Shown here: in pieces, positions 1 through 6,827 of the stretch | Layout: each line of letters starts with the position of its first letter | Numbering within the stretch: position 1 is the stretch's first letter | Notes under the pieces: generated by a model | What the model was told of the DNA's origin: nothing | What the model saw: only the letters and a program-made list of their open reading frames with translations | The model's database searches: none | Program-made: the position numbers and the translations under genes | Assembly: GCA_030066595.1 (NCBI GenBank) | Contig: JASJBI010000055.1 | Location: 1 to 32,948, forward strand | Source: Alphaproteobacteria bacterium | GTDB taxonomy: Bacteria > Pseudomonadota > Alphaproteobacteria > JAJFFI01 | Reading direction: 5' to 3' | Length of the DNA stretch: 32,948 nucleotides

Positions 1-1013
1 GGTCCTCGCGCATCAAGTCCGCCACGATCCCCGCCTGGGCGGTCTGGACGCTCGTGGTTCAGTTCGAGATCATGTATCTCTATGCCGGCTTCGTGAAGAT
101 CAACCCGGACTGGCTGCAGCTCGAGCCGCTGGGCATGTGGCTGAACCGGCGATCCGACCTGGCCCTGATCGGGCCTTACTTCTCGGAGCCGTGGGTCATC
201 GCGGTCGGCGCCTACGGCGTCATTCTCTTGCACGTGGTCGGCGCGCCCCTGCTGCTCTGGCGGCGCACGCGGCTCTTCGTCTTCGTGGTGTACGCCAGCT
301 TCCACACCATGAACCACATCGTCTTTCAGATCGGCATCTTCCCCTGGCTCACGCTGGCGGCCACGCTGATGTTCTTCGACCCGGACTGGCCGCGGCAGGT
401 GGCGCGCAGGCTGCTCCGGCCGTTGTCGCGCCTGGCCGGCGTTACGCTGCCCTTGGTCCGGGAGGCGCGCGGCCAGTACGGCGCCGCCGCGGCCGCGATA
501 TCGCCGGCCGGTGCGGTCAGCTGGTCCCAGGCGACGGTCATGCTGCTGATGGCGGCCTGGTTCGCCGTTCAGATCGGCTTCCCGCTGCGGCACTACGCCT
601 ATCCCGGCGACGTGGCCTGGAACGAGGACGGCCATCGCTTTGCCTGGCGTATGAAACTCAGGGACAAGAAGGGACGGGCCGACTTTGTCGTTCGCGACCC
701 GCGCTCGGGCGAGGAGTGGAAGGTCCGGCCGGGCAAATACCTGACCCGCCGACAGGCGCGCAAGATGCGGACCCGCCCGGACATGATCCTGCAGTTCGCC
801 CACCATCTGGAACGGGTCTATCGGGAGGAGGAAGGCATCCCCGACGTGGAGGTCCGGGCCAATGTGTGGGTCTCGCTCAATGGCCGACCCCGCGCCCGGA
901 TGGTTGACCCGGATCGGGATCTCACCCAGATCGATCGCAGCATGCGGCACGCGGACTGGATCCTGCCGCTCCAGGAACCGCTGCCGGCGGAACGCCGGTG
1001 GGCGCGCAACTGA
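1..1013 (+). CDS. HTTM / vitamin K-dependent gamma-carboxylase-like membrane protein, 5' end missing
   Basis: The reading frame is open to the left edge, so the N-terminus lies outside the window; the GTG at 54 is probably internal. The visible part has hydrophobic segments such as VIAVGAYGVILLHVVGAPLL and a HTMNH motif followed by FQIGIFPWLTLAATLMFF. Another membrane span follows (ATVMLLMAAWFAVQIGF), then a soluble C-terminal domain of about 130 residues (WRMKLRDKKGRADF onward). This order matches the HTTM (horizontally transferred transmembrane) family, related to vitamin K-dependent gamma-glutamyl carboxylase. The bacterial substrate is unknown. The gene overlaps the next one, a DCC-family thiol-disulfide protein, by 16 bases, so the two are probably co-translated. 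Family assignment is by eye; whether it carboxylates anything is not shown. Confidence 0.8.
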   Translation, partial: SSRIKSATIPAWAVWTLVVQFEIMYLYAGFVKINPDWLQLEPLGMWLNRRSDLALIGPYFSEPWVIAVGAYGVILLHVVGAPLLLWRRTRLFVFVVYASFHTMNHIVFQIGIFPWLTLAATLMFFDPDWPRQVARRLLRPLSRLAGVTLPLVREARGQYGAAAAAISPAGAVSWSQATVMLLMAAWFAVQIGFPLRHYAYPGDVAWNEDGHRFAWRMKLRDKKGRADFVVRDPRSGEEWKVRPGKYLTRRQARKMRTRPDMILQFAHHLERVYREEEGIPDVEVRANVWVSLNGRPRARMVDPDRDLTQIDRSMRHADWILPLQEPLPAERRWARN

Positions 1014-1492
1014 CCCCGCGCCCCGGGCCGACCGAGGACTTGCCCTCGGCTGCGGACCGGCCGGCGCCGGCCTGGACCCCGGACCCGGCGCTCCTGGCCG
1101 GCCCGATCCTGCTGTTCGACGGCGTCTGCCATCTGTGTCGCGCGAGCGTCCAGTTCGTGCTGGCGCGCGATCCGCGGGGCGCCTTTCGCTTCGCCTCGCT
1201 GCAGTCCGATCTGGGCAGCCGGCTCGCCGGTCATTTCGGCATTCCCGCCTCCGAGCTCACGAGCATGGTGCTGGTCCTCGATGGCGCCGCCCACACGCGA
1301 TCGGCGGCGGCGCTCCGGACCGCCAGGCTGCTGCGCGCACCCTGGCCTCTGCTGTCCGTCTTCCTGCTGGTGCCGGCGGTGATCCGCAACGGCGTCTATG
1401 ATTTCATCGGCCGGCGGCGCTATCGCTGGTTCGGCAAGATGGACGCCTGCTGGGTTCCGGACGCGGAGATCCGAGACCGGTTCCTCGACTGA
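998..1492 (+). CDS. DCC family (DUF393) thiol-disulfide oxidoreductase-like protein
   Basis: A 164-residue protein with the family signature DGVCHLC at residues 41-47, where a CxxC pair follows an Asp-Gly-x. The conserved F-x-F-A-S-L-Q-S stretch lies downstream, as expected for DUF393/DCC proteins, which are small thioredoxin-fold-like proteins of poorly defined function. The GTG start at 998 lies inside the end of the preceding HTTM gene (16-base overlap). The first 35 residues are Pro/Ala rich and look disordered, so translation could begin later. Pairing of DCC proteins with HTTM membrane proteins is a recurring bacterial arrangement. It suggests, but does not prove, that this protein handles a disulfide or redox step for the membrane partner. 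Confidence 0.8.
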   Translation: MGAQLTPRPGPTEDLPSAADRPAPAWTPDPALLAGPILLFDGVCHLCRASVQFVLARDPRGAFRFASLQSDLGSRLAGHFGIPASELTSMVLVLDGAAHTRSAAALRTARLLRAPWPLLSVFLLVPAVIRNGVYDFIGRRRYRWFGKMDACWVPDAEIRDRFLD

Positions 1493-1589
1493 AATCGCGC
1501 GCGGTCAACGTCCGCTTGCGGTCGGACGCCGTCGGTGATCAGATGGGATGGGGACAGCGGGCTGCGGAGCCGGGCGAGGGAGGCAGGTC

Positions 1590-1868
1590 ATGCGCAAGTT
1601 CATCATCGAGCGGGAGATCCCGGAGATCGGCAGCGCCGCGCGCGAGCAGCTGCGCGAAGCGGCGCAGACGTCGAACGCGGTGCTCAGCGAGCTGGCGCCG
1701 GCGATCCAGTGGCAGCACACTTATGTGGCCGGCGACAAGACCTTCTGCGTCTACCTCGCCGAGGACGAGGAGGTGATCCGGCGGCACGCGGAGATGAGCG
1801 GATTTCCCGCCACCAAGATCACCGAGATTTCCAAGGTCATCGACCCGTCTACGGCGCGCGAGAGTTGA
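1590..1868 (+). CDS. DUF4242 family protein (SCO4226-like, nickel-binding type)
   Basis: A 92-residue protein. The ATG at 1590 is chosen over an upstream in-frame start at 1548 because GGGAGG lies about seven bases before it and the conserved region begins right there (MRKFIIEREIPEIG). The pattern W-x-H-T-Y-V-x-G-D-K-T-F-C-V-Y-L-A, then R-R-H-A-E-M-S-G-F-P-A and a terminal V-I-D-P, is typical of DUF4242 small ferredoxin-like-fold proteins. The Streptomyces member SCO4226 binds nickel. The His and Cys of the HTY/FCVY segment are the likely metal-contact or structural residues. Physiological role is unknown. It sits alone between the DCC gene and nadE on the same strand. Confidence 0.75.
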   Translation: MRKFIIEREIPEIGSAAREQLREAAQTSNAVLSELAPAIQWQHTYVAGDKTFCVYLAEDEEVIRRHAEMSGFPATKITEISKVIDPSTARES

Positions 1869-1910
1869 CCGGCGACGGACGCCGCCGCAGACGGCGGGCC
1901 TGACGCAGCG

Positions 1911-2690
1911 ATGCGGACCGAACAGGTCGTTCGCCACATCACGGACTGGCTCGCCGCCTATCTCCAGCAGGCGAAGGCCGGGGGCTTCGTCATCGGCGTC
2001 TCCGGCGGCATCGACTCGGCGGTGAGCTCGACGCTGGCGGCGCGGACCGGGGCGCCCTTGCTCTGCGTCGAGATGCCGATCCACCAAAGCCGCGACCAGG
2101 TATCGCGGGCACAGGAACATATCGCCTTCCTGAAGGACTCGTTCGCGAACGTGGCCTCGACCGAGGTCGAGCTGACGCCCGTGTTCGACCAGATGATCGC
2201 CGCCCTGCCGGAGGTCGAGGATCAGGCATCGCGCGAGATGGCGCTGGTCAACACGCGGGCGCGCTTGCGCATGACCACGCTCTACTATTTCGCGGCCCTG
2301 CGGAACCGCCTGGTGGTGGGCACGGGCAACAAGGTCGAGGACTTCGGCATCGGCTTCTTCACCAAGTATGGCGACGGCGGCGTCGATCTGAGCCCGATCG
2401 CCGACCTGACCAAGACCCAGGTCTACCGACTGGGCGAGGCGCTGGGCATCATCGACGCCATCATGCGGGCGGCGCCGACGGACGGGCTGTGGGGTGACGA
2501 CCGCACCGACGAAGACCAGATCGGCGCCTCCTATCCCGAGCTCGAATGGGCCATGCGCTTTTCCGACGACGAGGCCGGGCTCTCGCCGCGCCAGCGCGAG
2601 GTCTTGGCGATCTACCGCCGGCTCAACGCCGCGAACGCCCACAAGATGGTGCCGATCCCGGTCTGCGAGATCCCGCAAGAGCTGCTCTAG
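1911..2690 (+). CDS. nadE: NAD(+) synthetase, ammonia-dependent type
   Basis: A 259-residue protein that amidates nicotinic acid adenine dinucleotide to NAD+ using ATP, the last step of NAD biosynthesis in the cytosol. The ATP-pyrophosphatase P-loop SGGIDS is at residues 31-36. Further family blocks are NTRARLRM, GTGNKVEDFGIGFFTKYGDGG and SPIADLTKTQVYRLGEALGI, followed by the APTDGLW and DEDQIGASY segments. The length matches the short form, which lacks the N-terminal glutaminase (nitrilase) domain, so ammonia is the expected nitrogen donor unless another subunit supplies it. The gene starts 42 bases after the DUF4242 gene. An inverted repeat lies downstream, before the GST genes. Confidence 0.92.
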   Translation: MRTEQVVRHITDWLAAYLQQAKAGGFVIGVSGGIDSAVSSTLAARTGAPLLCVEMPIHQSRDQVSRAQEHIAFLKDSFANVASTEVELTPVFDQMIAALPEVEDQASREMALVNTRARLRMTTLYYFAALRNRLVVGTGNKVEDFGIGFFTKYGDGGVDLSPIADLTKTQVYRLGEALGIIDAIMRAAPTDGLWGDDRTDEDQIGASYPELEWAMRFSDDEAGLSPRQREVLAIYRRLNAANAHKMVPIPVCEIPQELL

Positions 2691-2746
2691 CGACCGGCCG
2701 CAAGAGGGCGGGCGCTTGACTTACGGCGGGACGCGGCCCAAATCGC

Positions 2747-2788
2747 GGGTTTGTCGCGGCTCGGCGCTCCGGACGGAGCCGCAAACCC
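2747..2788 (+). terminator. Hairpin between nadE and the GST pair, possible terminator or leader
   Basis: The arms at 2747-2762 and 2776-2788 pair over 13 bases (GGGTTTG + CGGCTC against GAGCCGCAAACCC), with a 3-base bulge in the left arm and a 13-base loop. No run of T follows, so intrinsic termination is uncertain. It lies about 60 bases after the nadE stop and about 100 before the first GST start, so it could act as a terminator or as 5' leader structure. Confidence 0.35.
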
Positions 2789-2891
2789 ACCGCGCGTGCC
2801 GGGCGACACCATCCGGCGCAGATGCGCTTTGAAACCTGGAGAGGGGCCCCCGGCGCTTGCCGGACAACGAGAAAGCGAGGGACTGAACGGT

Positions 2892-3587
2892 ATGATCGAA
2901 CTCTACACCTGGCCCACGCCGAACGGGCACAAGGTCCACATCATGCTCGAAGAATGCGGGCTCGAATATAACATTCACCCGATCGACATCCTGGCCGGTG
3001 ACCAGTTCGATCCGGAGTATCTGAAGATCAATCCGAACAACAAGATGCCCACCATCGTCGACCCGGACGGACCCGAGGGCGGGCCCTATCCGGTGTTCGA
3101 GTCGGGCGCGATCCTGATGTATCTGGCCGAGAAGACCGGCAAGTTGATGCCCCGGGAAACGGGACCGCGCTACCGGGTGATCCAGTGGCTGATGTTCCAG
3201 ATGGGCGCGGTCGGCCCGATGCTCGGCCAGGCGCACCATTTCCGCCAGTACGCGCCGGAGCAGATCGAATACGCGGTCGATCGCTACACCAACGAGGCCA
3301 ACCGGATCTACGGTGTGATCGACCGGCGCCTGGGCGAGGTGCCCTATCTCGCCGGCGCGGACTACTCCATCGCCGATATCGCGACCTGGCCGTGGACCCG
3401 GACCTATGAGCGTCAGGGCGTGGACATCGAGGCCTACCCCAACTTCAAGCGCTGGTTCGAGGAGATCGACGCGCGGCCCGCGGTGCAGCGCGGCATTCAG
3501 GTCCTCAAGGACCAGCGCAAGGACATCACGACGGACGAGAAGGGCCGGGAGATGCTGTTCGGCGCCGCCCAGTACCAGAGGCGCTGA
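2892..3587 (+). CDS. Nu-class glutathione S-transferase (YfcG/YghU-like), copy 1
   Basis: A 231-residue cytosolic glutathione transferase of the Nu class, known for glutathione disulfide-bond oxidoreductase activity. The N-terminal thioredoxin-like domain starts MIELYTWPTPNG. Thr9 and Asn11 fall at the same positions as the active-site residues of E. coli YfcG. The blocks NPNNKMPTIVDPDG, ESGAILMYLAEKTG, QWLMFQMGAVGPMLGQAHHF and DYSIADIATWPW follow the family closely. The ATG at 2892 is preferred over the track-length start at 2751 because homology begins there and a GAGGGA-type ribosome site precedes it. It is followed after two bases by a paralogous gene, so the two form an operon. Confidence 0.9.
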   Translation: MIELYTWPTPNGHKVHIMLEECGLEYNIHPIDILAGDQFDPEYLKINPNNKMPTIVDPDGPEGGPYPVFESGAILMYLAEKTGKLMPRETGPRYRVIQWLMFQMGAVGPMLGQAHHFRQYAPEQIEYAVDRYTNEANRIYGVIDRRLGEVPYLAGADYSIADIATWPWTRTYERQGVDIEAYPNFKRWFEEIDARPAVQRGIQVLKDQRKDITTDEKGREMLFGAAQYQRR

Positions 3588-3589
3588 CC

Positions 3590-4222
3590 ATGCCGGAGGA
3601 CAAGACGATCGAGCTCTACACCTGGAGCACGCCGAACGGCCGCAAGGCCTCCATCATGCTGGAGGAGGTCGGGCTGTCCTACACCGTGCACCCCATCAAC
3701 ATCACCAAGGGCGACCAGTTTGAGCCCGGGTTCCTGAAGATCAGCCCGAACAACAAGATCCCGGCGATCGTCGACCCGGACGGCCCCGGCGGCGAGCCCT
3801 TGGCGCTGTTCGAGTCCGGCGCCATCCTGATCTATCTCGCCAACAAGACCGGCCAGCTGTTCCCCACGGACGAGCGCCTGCGCTACGAGACCTTGCAGTG
3901 GCTGATGTTCCAGATGGGCGGGGTCGGGCCGTTCTTCGGCCAGGCCCATCACTTCCGCCGTTTCGCCCCCGAGGAAGTGCCCTATGCGATCAAGCGCTAC
4001 ACCGACGAGACCCGGCGTCTTTACGGGGTCCTGGACAAGCGCCTCGCGGACAGCGCGTATCTGGCGGGCGAGGACTACACCATCGCCGATATCGCGACCT
4101 TCCCCTGGACCGCGCGGCACGAATGGCAGGGCGTGAGCCTGGCGGAGTTCCCCAGCGTCAATCGCTGGTATGACGCGATTGCCGCCCGCCCTGCGGTCGA
4201 GCGGGGGATGGCCGTGCCCTGA
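3590..4222 (+). CDS. Nu-class glutathione S-transferase (YfcG/YghU-like), copy 2
   Basis: A 210-residue paralog of the preceding gene, which ends two bases upstream. Shared blocks include TPNG (14-17), SPNNKIPAIVDPDG, ESGAILIYLANKTG, QWLMFQMGGVGPFFGQAHHF and DYTIADIATFPW. It lacks the last roughly 20 residues of copy 1, ending shortly after the ARPAVERG motif, and has a slightly longer N-terminus (MPEDKT). The strong similarity points to a tandem duplication. Both copies keep the Thr-Pro-Asn-Gly active-site segment, so both should bind glutathione. Divergence at the C-terminal tail may give different substrate pockets. Confidence 0.88.
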   Translation: MPEDKTIELYTWSTPNGRKASIMLEEVGLSYTVHPINITKGDQFEPGFLKISPNNKIPAIVDPDGPGGEPLALFESGAILIYLANKTGQLFPTDERLRYETLQWLMFQMGGVGPFFGQAHHFRRFAPEEVPYAIKRYTDETRRLYGVLDKRLADSAYLAGEDYTIADIATFPWTARHEWQGVSLAEFPSVNRWYDAIAARPAVERGMAVP

Positions 4223-4238
4223 TGGCGGGGTCGACGCG

Positions 4239-4454
4239 CTAGCTCGTCAAGCTCTCGGCGTCCCCCGCGGGGAAGGGCACGACCCGGCATTTTCCGGTCT
4301 TGCCCGCATTGGCTCTGAGCTCCAGGAGCTCGCGCCGGCACTTCTCCAGCCGGGCCAGCTCGCGGGCGTCCTCGCGGTCGCTGACTTCCATGCAGTCCAG
4401 CTTGTTATCCACGAGGTCGACCAGGGTCTCGATGCTTTTCGTGGAGAGCGCCAT
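4239..4454 (-). CDS. Small conserved-looking protein of unknown function
   Basis: A 71-residue, charged, mostly helical protein (MALSTKSIETLVDLVDNKLDCMEV, then a Glu/Arg/Leu-rich helix ELARLEKCRRELLELRA). The start is fixed by a strong ribosome site, GGGGGAAGAGG, just upstream; longer open frames reaching 5081 have no such signal and overlap the opposite-strand gene. Three cysteines are present (21, 39, 56). It is convergent with the GST pair, with only 16 bases between stops. No family recognised with certainty. Confidence 0.7.
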   Translation of the reverse strand: MALSTKSIETLVDLVDNKLDCMEVSDREDARELARLEKCRRELLELRANAGKTGKCRVVPFPAGDAESLTS

Positions 4455-4664
4455 CGCCTCTTCCCCCTGCCATTCGGGTGTCGTGCGGGAATACTTTCCG
4501 GCCCGCATCGTTAATGGCGGGTAAACGGACGGATGGTCGTCGCGGGCTCGCCGGGCCGGGCCGATTAAGGGCTTGTCAATGGCGCCGGCCCTAGACTTCC
4601 GAACGGTCCCGCCCCAGCCGGCGTGCCCTGGCGGGCCGGGCGAATCGCTCGGGAGATGCGTCCG

Positions 4665-5051
4665 ATGCCGCGCAACCAGACGGCCAAGATCAAGCCACAG
4701 GAAGACTTCGAGGCGCCTGGCCTCGCGCCCCAACTTGGCGAGCCCGACCATGCCCGCAGGCTCAGCGACAAGGTGCTGGCGGCCTTCAACCACGCCTATT
4801 CGGTGGGCGAGGTGGAGATCGCCAACCAGCTCCGCGCAGTGCTCGAGCGGCTGGACAACGCCGGTCCCTGCTCGCCGGTCCACCAGCGGGCGGTCTCCGG
4901 CGCCGAGCAGGCGGACCGCTGGATGGCCTTCGTCGGCGCCCGCAACGCCTATACGGCGCTGCTCGACGACGCCGGCGGCCGCAAGCCGGACGAGCTCCAG
5001 GAGGCGTTGGGGCGCATGAAAGAGGCCTATCTGCGCTGGAGCCAGGGGTAG
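4665..5051 (+). CDS. Hypothetical protein, 128 residues
   Basis: Start choice: ATG at 4665 has GGGAG nine bases upstream, whereas ATG at 4656 would have it only one base away. The N-terminal 30 residues are basic and Pro-rich (MPRNQTAKIKPQEDF). The rest is alpha-helical, with AFNHAYSVGEVEIANQL and RWMAFVGARNAYTALL segments resembling a helical-repeat fold with short hydrophobic heptads. No catalytic motif is visible. It is divergent from the 71-residue gene, with about 210 bases between starts. Codon use is G/C-ending as in its neighbours, supporting a real gene. Function unknown. Confidence 0.65.
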   Translation: MPRNQTAKIKPQEDFEAPGLAPQLGEPDHARRLSDKVLAAFNHAYSVGEVEIANQLRAVLERLDNAGPCSPVHQRAVSGAEQADRWMAFVGARNAYTALLDDAGGRKPDELQEALGRMKEAYLRWSQG

Positions 5052-5097
5052 TAGGCGGTCGCAAGGCCCGTTTCGCCTCACCCTTCGACAAGTTCAT

Positions 5098-5172
5098 CCT
5101 TCGAGACGCCGCCTTCATCCTGAGGAGGCCTGTAAGGCCGTCTCGAAGGAGAAGGCGGCTCCTCAGGATGAA
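5098..5172. repeat. Compound palindromic repeat (REP-like, CCTTCGAGACG / CATCCTGAGGA family)
   Basis: Two interlocking inverted repeats are visible. CCTTCGAGACG at 5098-5108 pairs with CGTCTCGAAGG at 5139-5149. TTCATCCTGAGGAG at 5114-5127 pairs with CTCCTCAGGATGAA at 5159-5172. The same two half-motifs recur three times at 28238-28461. Extragenic, multi-copy, palindromic elements of this type are common in alphaproteobacterial genomes. This copy lies between the 128-residue gene and the tRNA. Confidence 0.7.
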
Positions 5173-5220
5173 GCGGTACAGTGGAACTATGAAGCACGAG
5201 GGTGAGCCTGGGTGGTCCGA

Positions 5221-5249
5221 TTGACAGCCTTGGAGCAGGGGGCTAGAAG
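5221..5249 (+). promoter_or_regulatory. Probable sigma-70-type promoter of tRNA-Ser
   Basis: A perfect -35 hexamer TTGACA at 5221-5226 is followed by a 17-base spacer and TAGAAG at 5244-5249. Transcription would begin near 5256, about 50 bases before the mature tRNA. No other gene lies between. The -10 is imperfect, so the call rests on the exact -35, the spacing and the position. Confidence 0.55.
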
Positions 5250-5307
5250 TCCTGCCCGCCGCTCCTATCTGAAGCGTTGCGGGCCGCGGCGCATACCGGA
5301 GCCCTGC

Positions 5308-5396
5308 GGAGGGATGGCAGAGCGGTAATGCAGCGGATTGCTAATCCGTCAACGGGTAACACCGTTGCGTGGGTTCGAGTCCCACTCCCTCCGCCA
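5308..5396 (+). tRNA. tRNA-Ser (anticodon GCT)
   Basis: A class II tRNA of 89 bases including an encoded CCA. Acceptor arms GGAGGGA (5308-5314) and TCCCTCC (5386-5392) pair fully, followed by G and CCA. The anticodon stem GCGGA/TCCGT encloses loop TTGCTAA, giving anticodon GCT, which reads AGC/AGU serine codons. A long variable arm AACGG-GTAACA-CCGTT and a T arm GTGGG-TTCGAGT-CCCAC complete the fold. The long variable arm is the expected serine identity element. Confidence 0.96.
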
Positions 5397-5445
5397 TTTC
5401 CCTGGGCCGCGGAGGCCGCACCGTTTATCCCGGCCCTAGCGTGAC

Positions 5446-5727
5446 CTAGGATTCGCGCGGCGCCGGTTCGCCGATCTCGACCGCGCCGCTGACCTGCCAG
5501 TCCGCGACCGTCTCGGCATCGACGTCATGGGCCGCTGCGGCCTCGGCACTGCCGGCGGCCTCGTCGATGATCCAGCACTCGAGCTCCGCCTCGCTGGTGG
5601 GCACGCCCTTGGCGTGGACGGGTCTGATCCGGTGCTTGCCGGGGGGAATGGACTTGGTACTGCCGTCGACGCTCGTGTACTCGACGGTCTCGTTGACCCG
5701 CAAAATCCAGCTTTCGTCCGCGCTCAT
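5446..5727 (-). CDS. Hypothetical protein, 93 residues
   Basis: Preceded by a clear ribosome site (GGAGAGG about five bases before the ATG). The N-terminal two thirds look like a small beta-rich domain (ESWILRVNETVEYTSVDG, then PPGKHRIRPVH and ELECWIID), followed by an Ala/Glu-rich tail. No motif or family recognised. It lies 57 bases downstream of the DHOD-like gene on the same strand and could be the last gene of that operon. Function unknown. Confidence 0.6.
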   Translation of the reverse strand: MSADESWILRVNETVEYTSVDGSTKSIPPGKHRIRPVHAKGVPTSEAELECWIIDEAAGSAEAAAAHDVDAETVADWQVSGAVEIGEPAPRES

Positions 5728-5784
5728 CTCGTCCTCTCCTCGCCTGATCGCCGCGTCGGCAACACAAATCCAGTCTCCATCGCA

Positions 5785-6798
5785 CTACACGCCCGAGAGC
5801 GTGTAGGGGTTGGTCCAACTCTCCAGCATGCGGATGTAGTTCGCCCGGGCAAAGGCCGTGGGGTCCGCGACCCGCTGCTGGCTCAGCGCGCCCTTCATCT
5901 CGGCGACGCTATCGTAGCCGCGGCGCTCCATCCACTCGGTCACGCCGGTCACCAAGGTTTGGCAGAACGCCGGGCCGTTGCGGAGCAGCGCCGACGTGGT
6001 CATGACCGCATCCGCGCCGGCAAGCAGGTACTTGATCACCTCGTCAGGGCCCGCAACGCCCGTGGTCGCCGCCAGCGAGACGTCGATCCGGCCGTGCAGC
6101 ATCGCGATCCAGCGCAACGGCAGGCGGATCTCGGCCCGTTCGCTGAGCTGGAGATTGGGCGTGACGGAGAGCTCTTCGAGATCGAAATCCGGCTGGTAGA
6201 AGCGGTTGAACAGAACCAACCCGTCGGCGCCCGCCTGCGCGAACTGCCGGGCCATGTGCGCCATGGCGCTGAAATAGGGGCTGACCTTGAGCGCCACCGG
6301 CACGGACGAGGCCGCCTTGACCGCAGCCAGCGCGTCCAGATAGTGCTGTTCGACATGCTGGCCGCTCACCGCCGGGTCGGCCGGCAGGTAGTAGACGTTG
6401 AGCTCGAGCCCACGGGCGCCGGTCTCGCTCAGCTGGCGCGCATAGTCGGCCCAGCCGTCGCCCGTGACGCAGTTCAGGCTGGCGATCACCGGGATGTCGA
6501 CCGCTTCCGCGGCACGGCGCAGCAGGTCCAGATAGCGGTCCGGCCCGACATGGTACTCCTCCAGCTCCGGAAAGTAGCTGAGCGACTCCGCGAAGCTCTC
6601 GCTGCCGGCGGCGGCCAGATGCTCGACCGATGCTATCTCCTGGTGAAGCTGCTCCTCGAACAGGGAAAACAGGACGACCGCGGCCGCGCCGCCGTCCTCG
6701 AGCCGTCTGATGCCGTCGAGACTGGACGAGAGCGGCGAGGCCGACGCCACCACCGGGTGGCGCAGGTCGAGGCCCATGTAGCGTGTACTCAGATCCAT
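5785..6798 (-). CDS. Dihydroorotate dehydrogenase-like flavoprotein
   Basis: A 337-residue TIM-barrel protein related to class 1 dihydroorotate dehydrogenases. Visible features are the N-terminal YMGLDLRHPVVASASPLS, the barrel strands IPVIASLNC, GARGLELNVYYLP and VPVALKVSPYF, and the phosphate/FMN-binding end GADAVMTTSALLRNGP. The ATG at 6798 has GGAGGAGAG upstream; longer readings are artefacts of the overlap with nifJ. It starts 29 bases after nifJ ends. A DHOD-like gene next to nifJ is a recurring arrangement, so it is more likely an accessory flavin oxidoreductase for ferredoxin metabolism than the pyrimidine enzyme PyrD. Its substrate is not established. Confidence 0.85.
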   Translation of the reverse strand: MDLSTRYMGLDLRHPVVASASPLSSSLDGIRRLEDGGAAAVVLFSLFEEQLHQEIASVEHLAAAGSESFAESLSYFPELEEYHVGPDRYLDLLRRAAEAVDIPVIASLNCVTGDGWADYARQLSETGARGLELNVYYLPADPAVSGQHVEQHYLDALAAVKAASSVPVALKVSPYFSAMAHMARQFAQAGADGLVLFNRFYQPDFDLEELSVTPNLQLSERAEIRLPLRWIAMLHGRIDVSLAATTGVAGPDEVIKYLLAGADAVMTTSALLRNGPAFCQTLVTGVTEWMERRGYDSVAEMKGALSQQRVADPTAFARANYIRMLESWTNPYTLSGV

Positions 6799-6827
6799 GT
6801 CGCTCTCCTCCTGCGGACCGGCGGCAA

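Noticed and set aside
1539..2678. 379-codon minus-strand frame opposite DUF4242 and nadE
   Set aside because: Antisense to well-defined genes; no motif and no ribosome site.
2716..2749. Promoter with TTGACT upstream of the GST genes
   Set aside because: The hexamer 17 bases downstream (CAAATC) matches the -10 consensus at only two positions.
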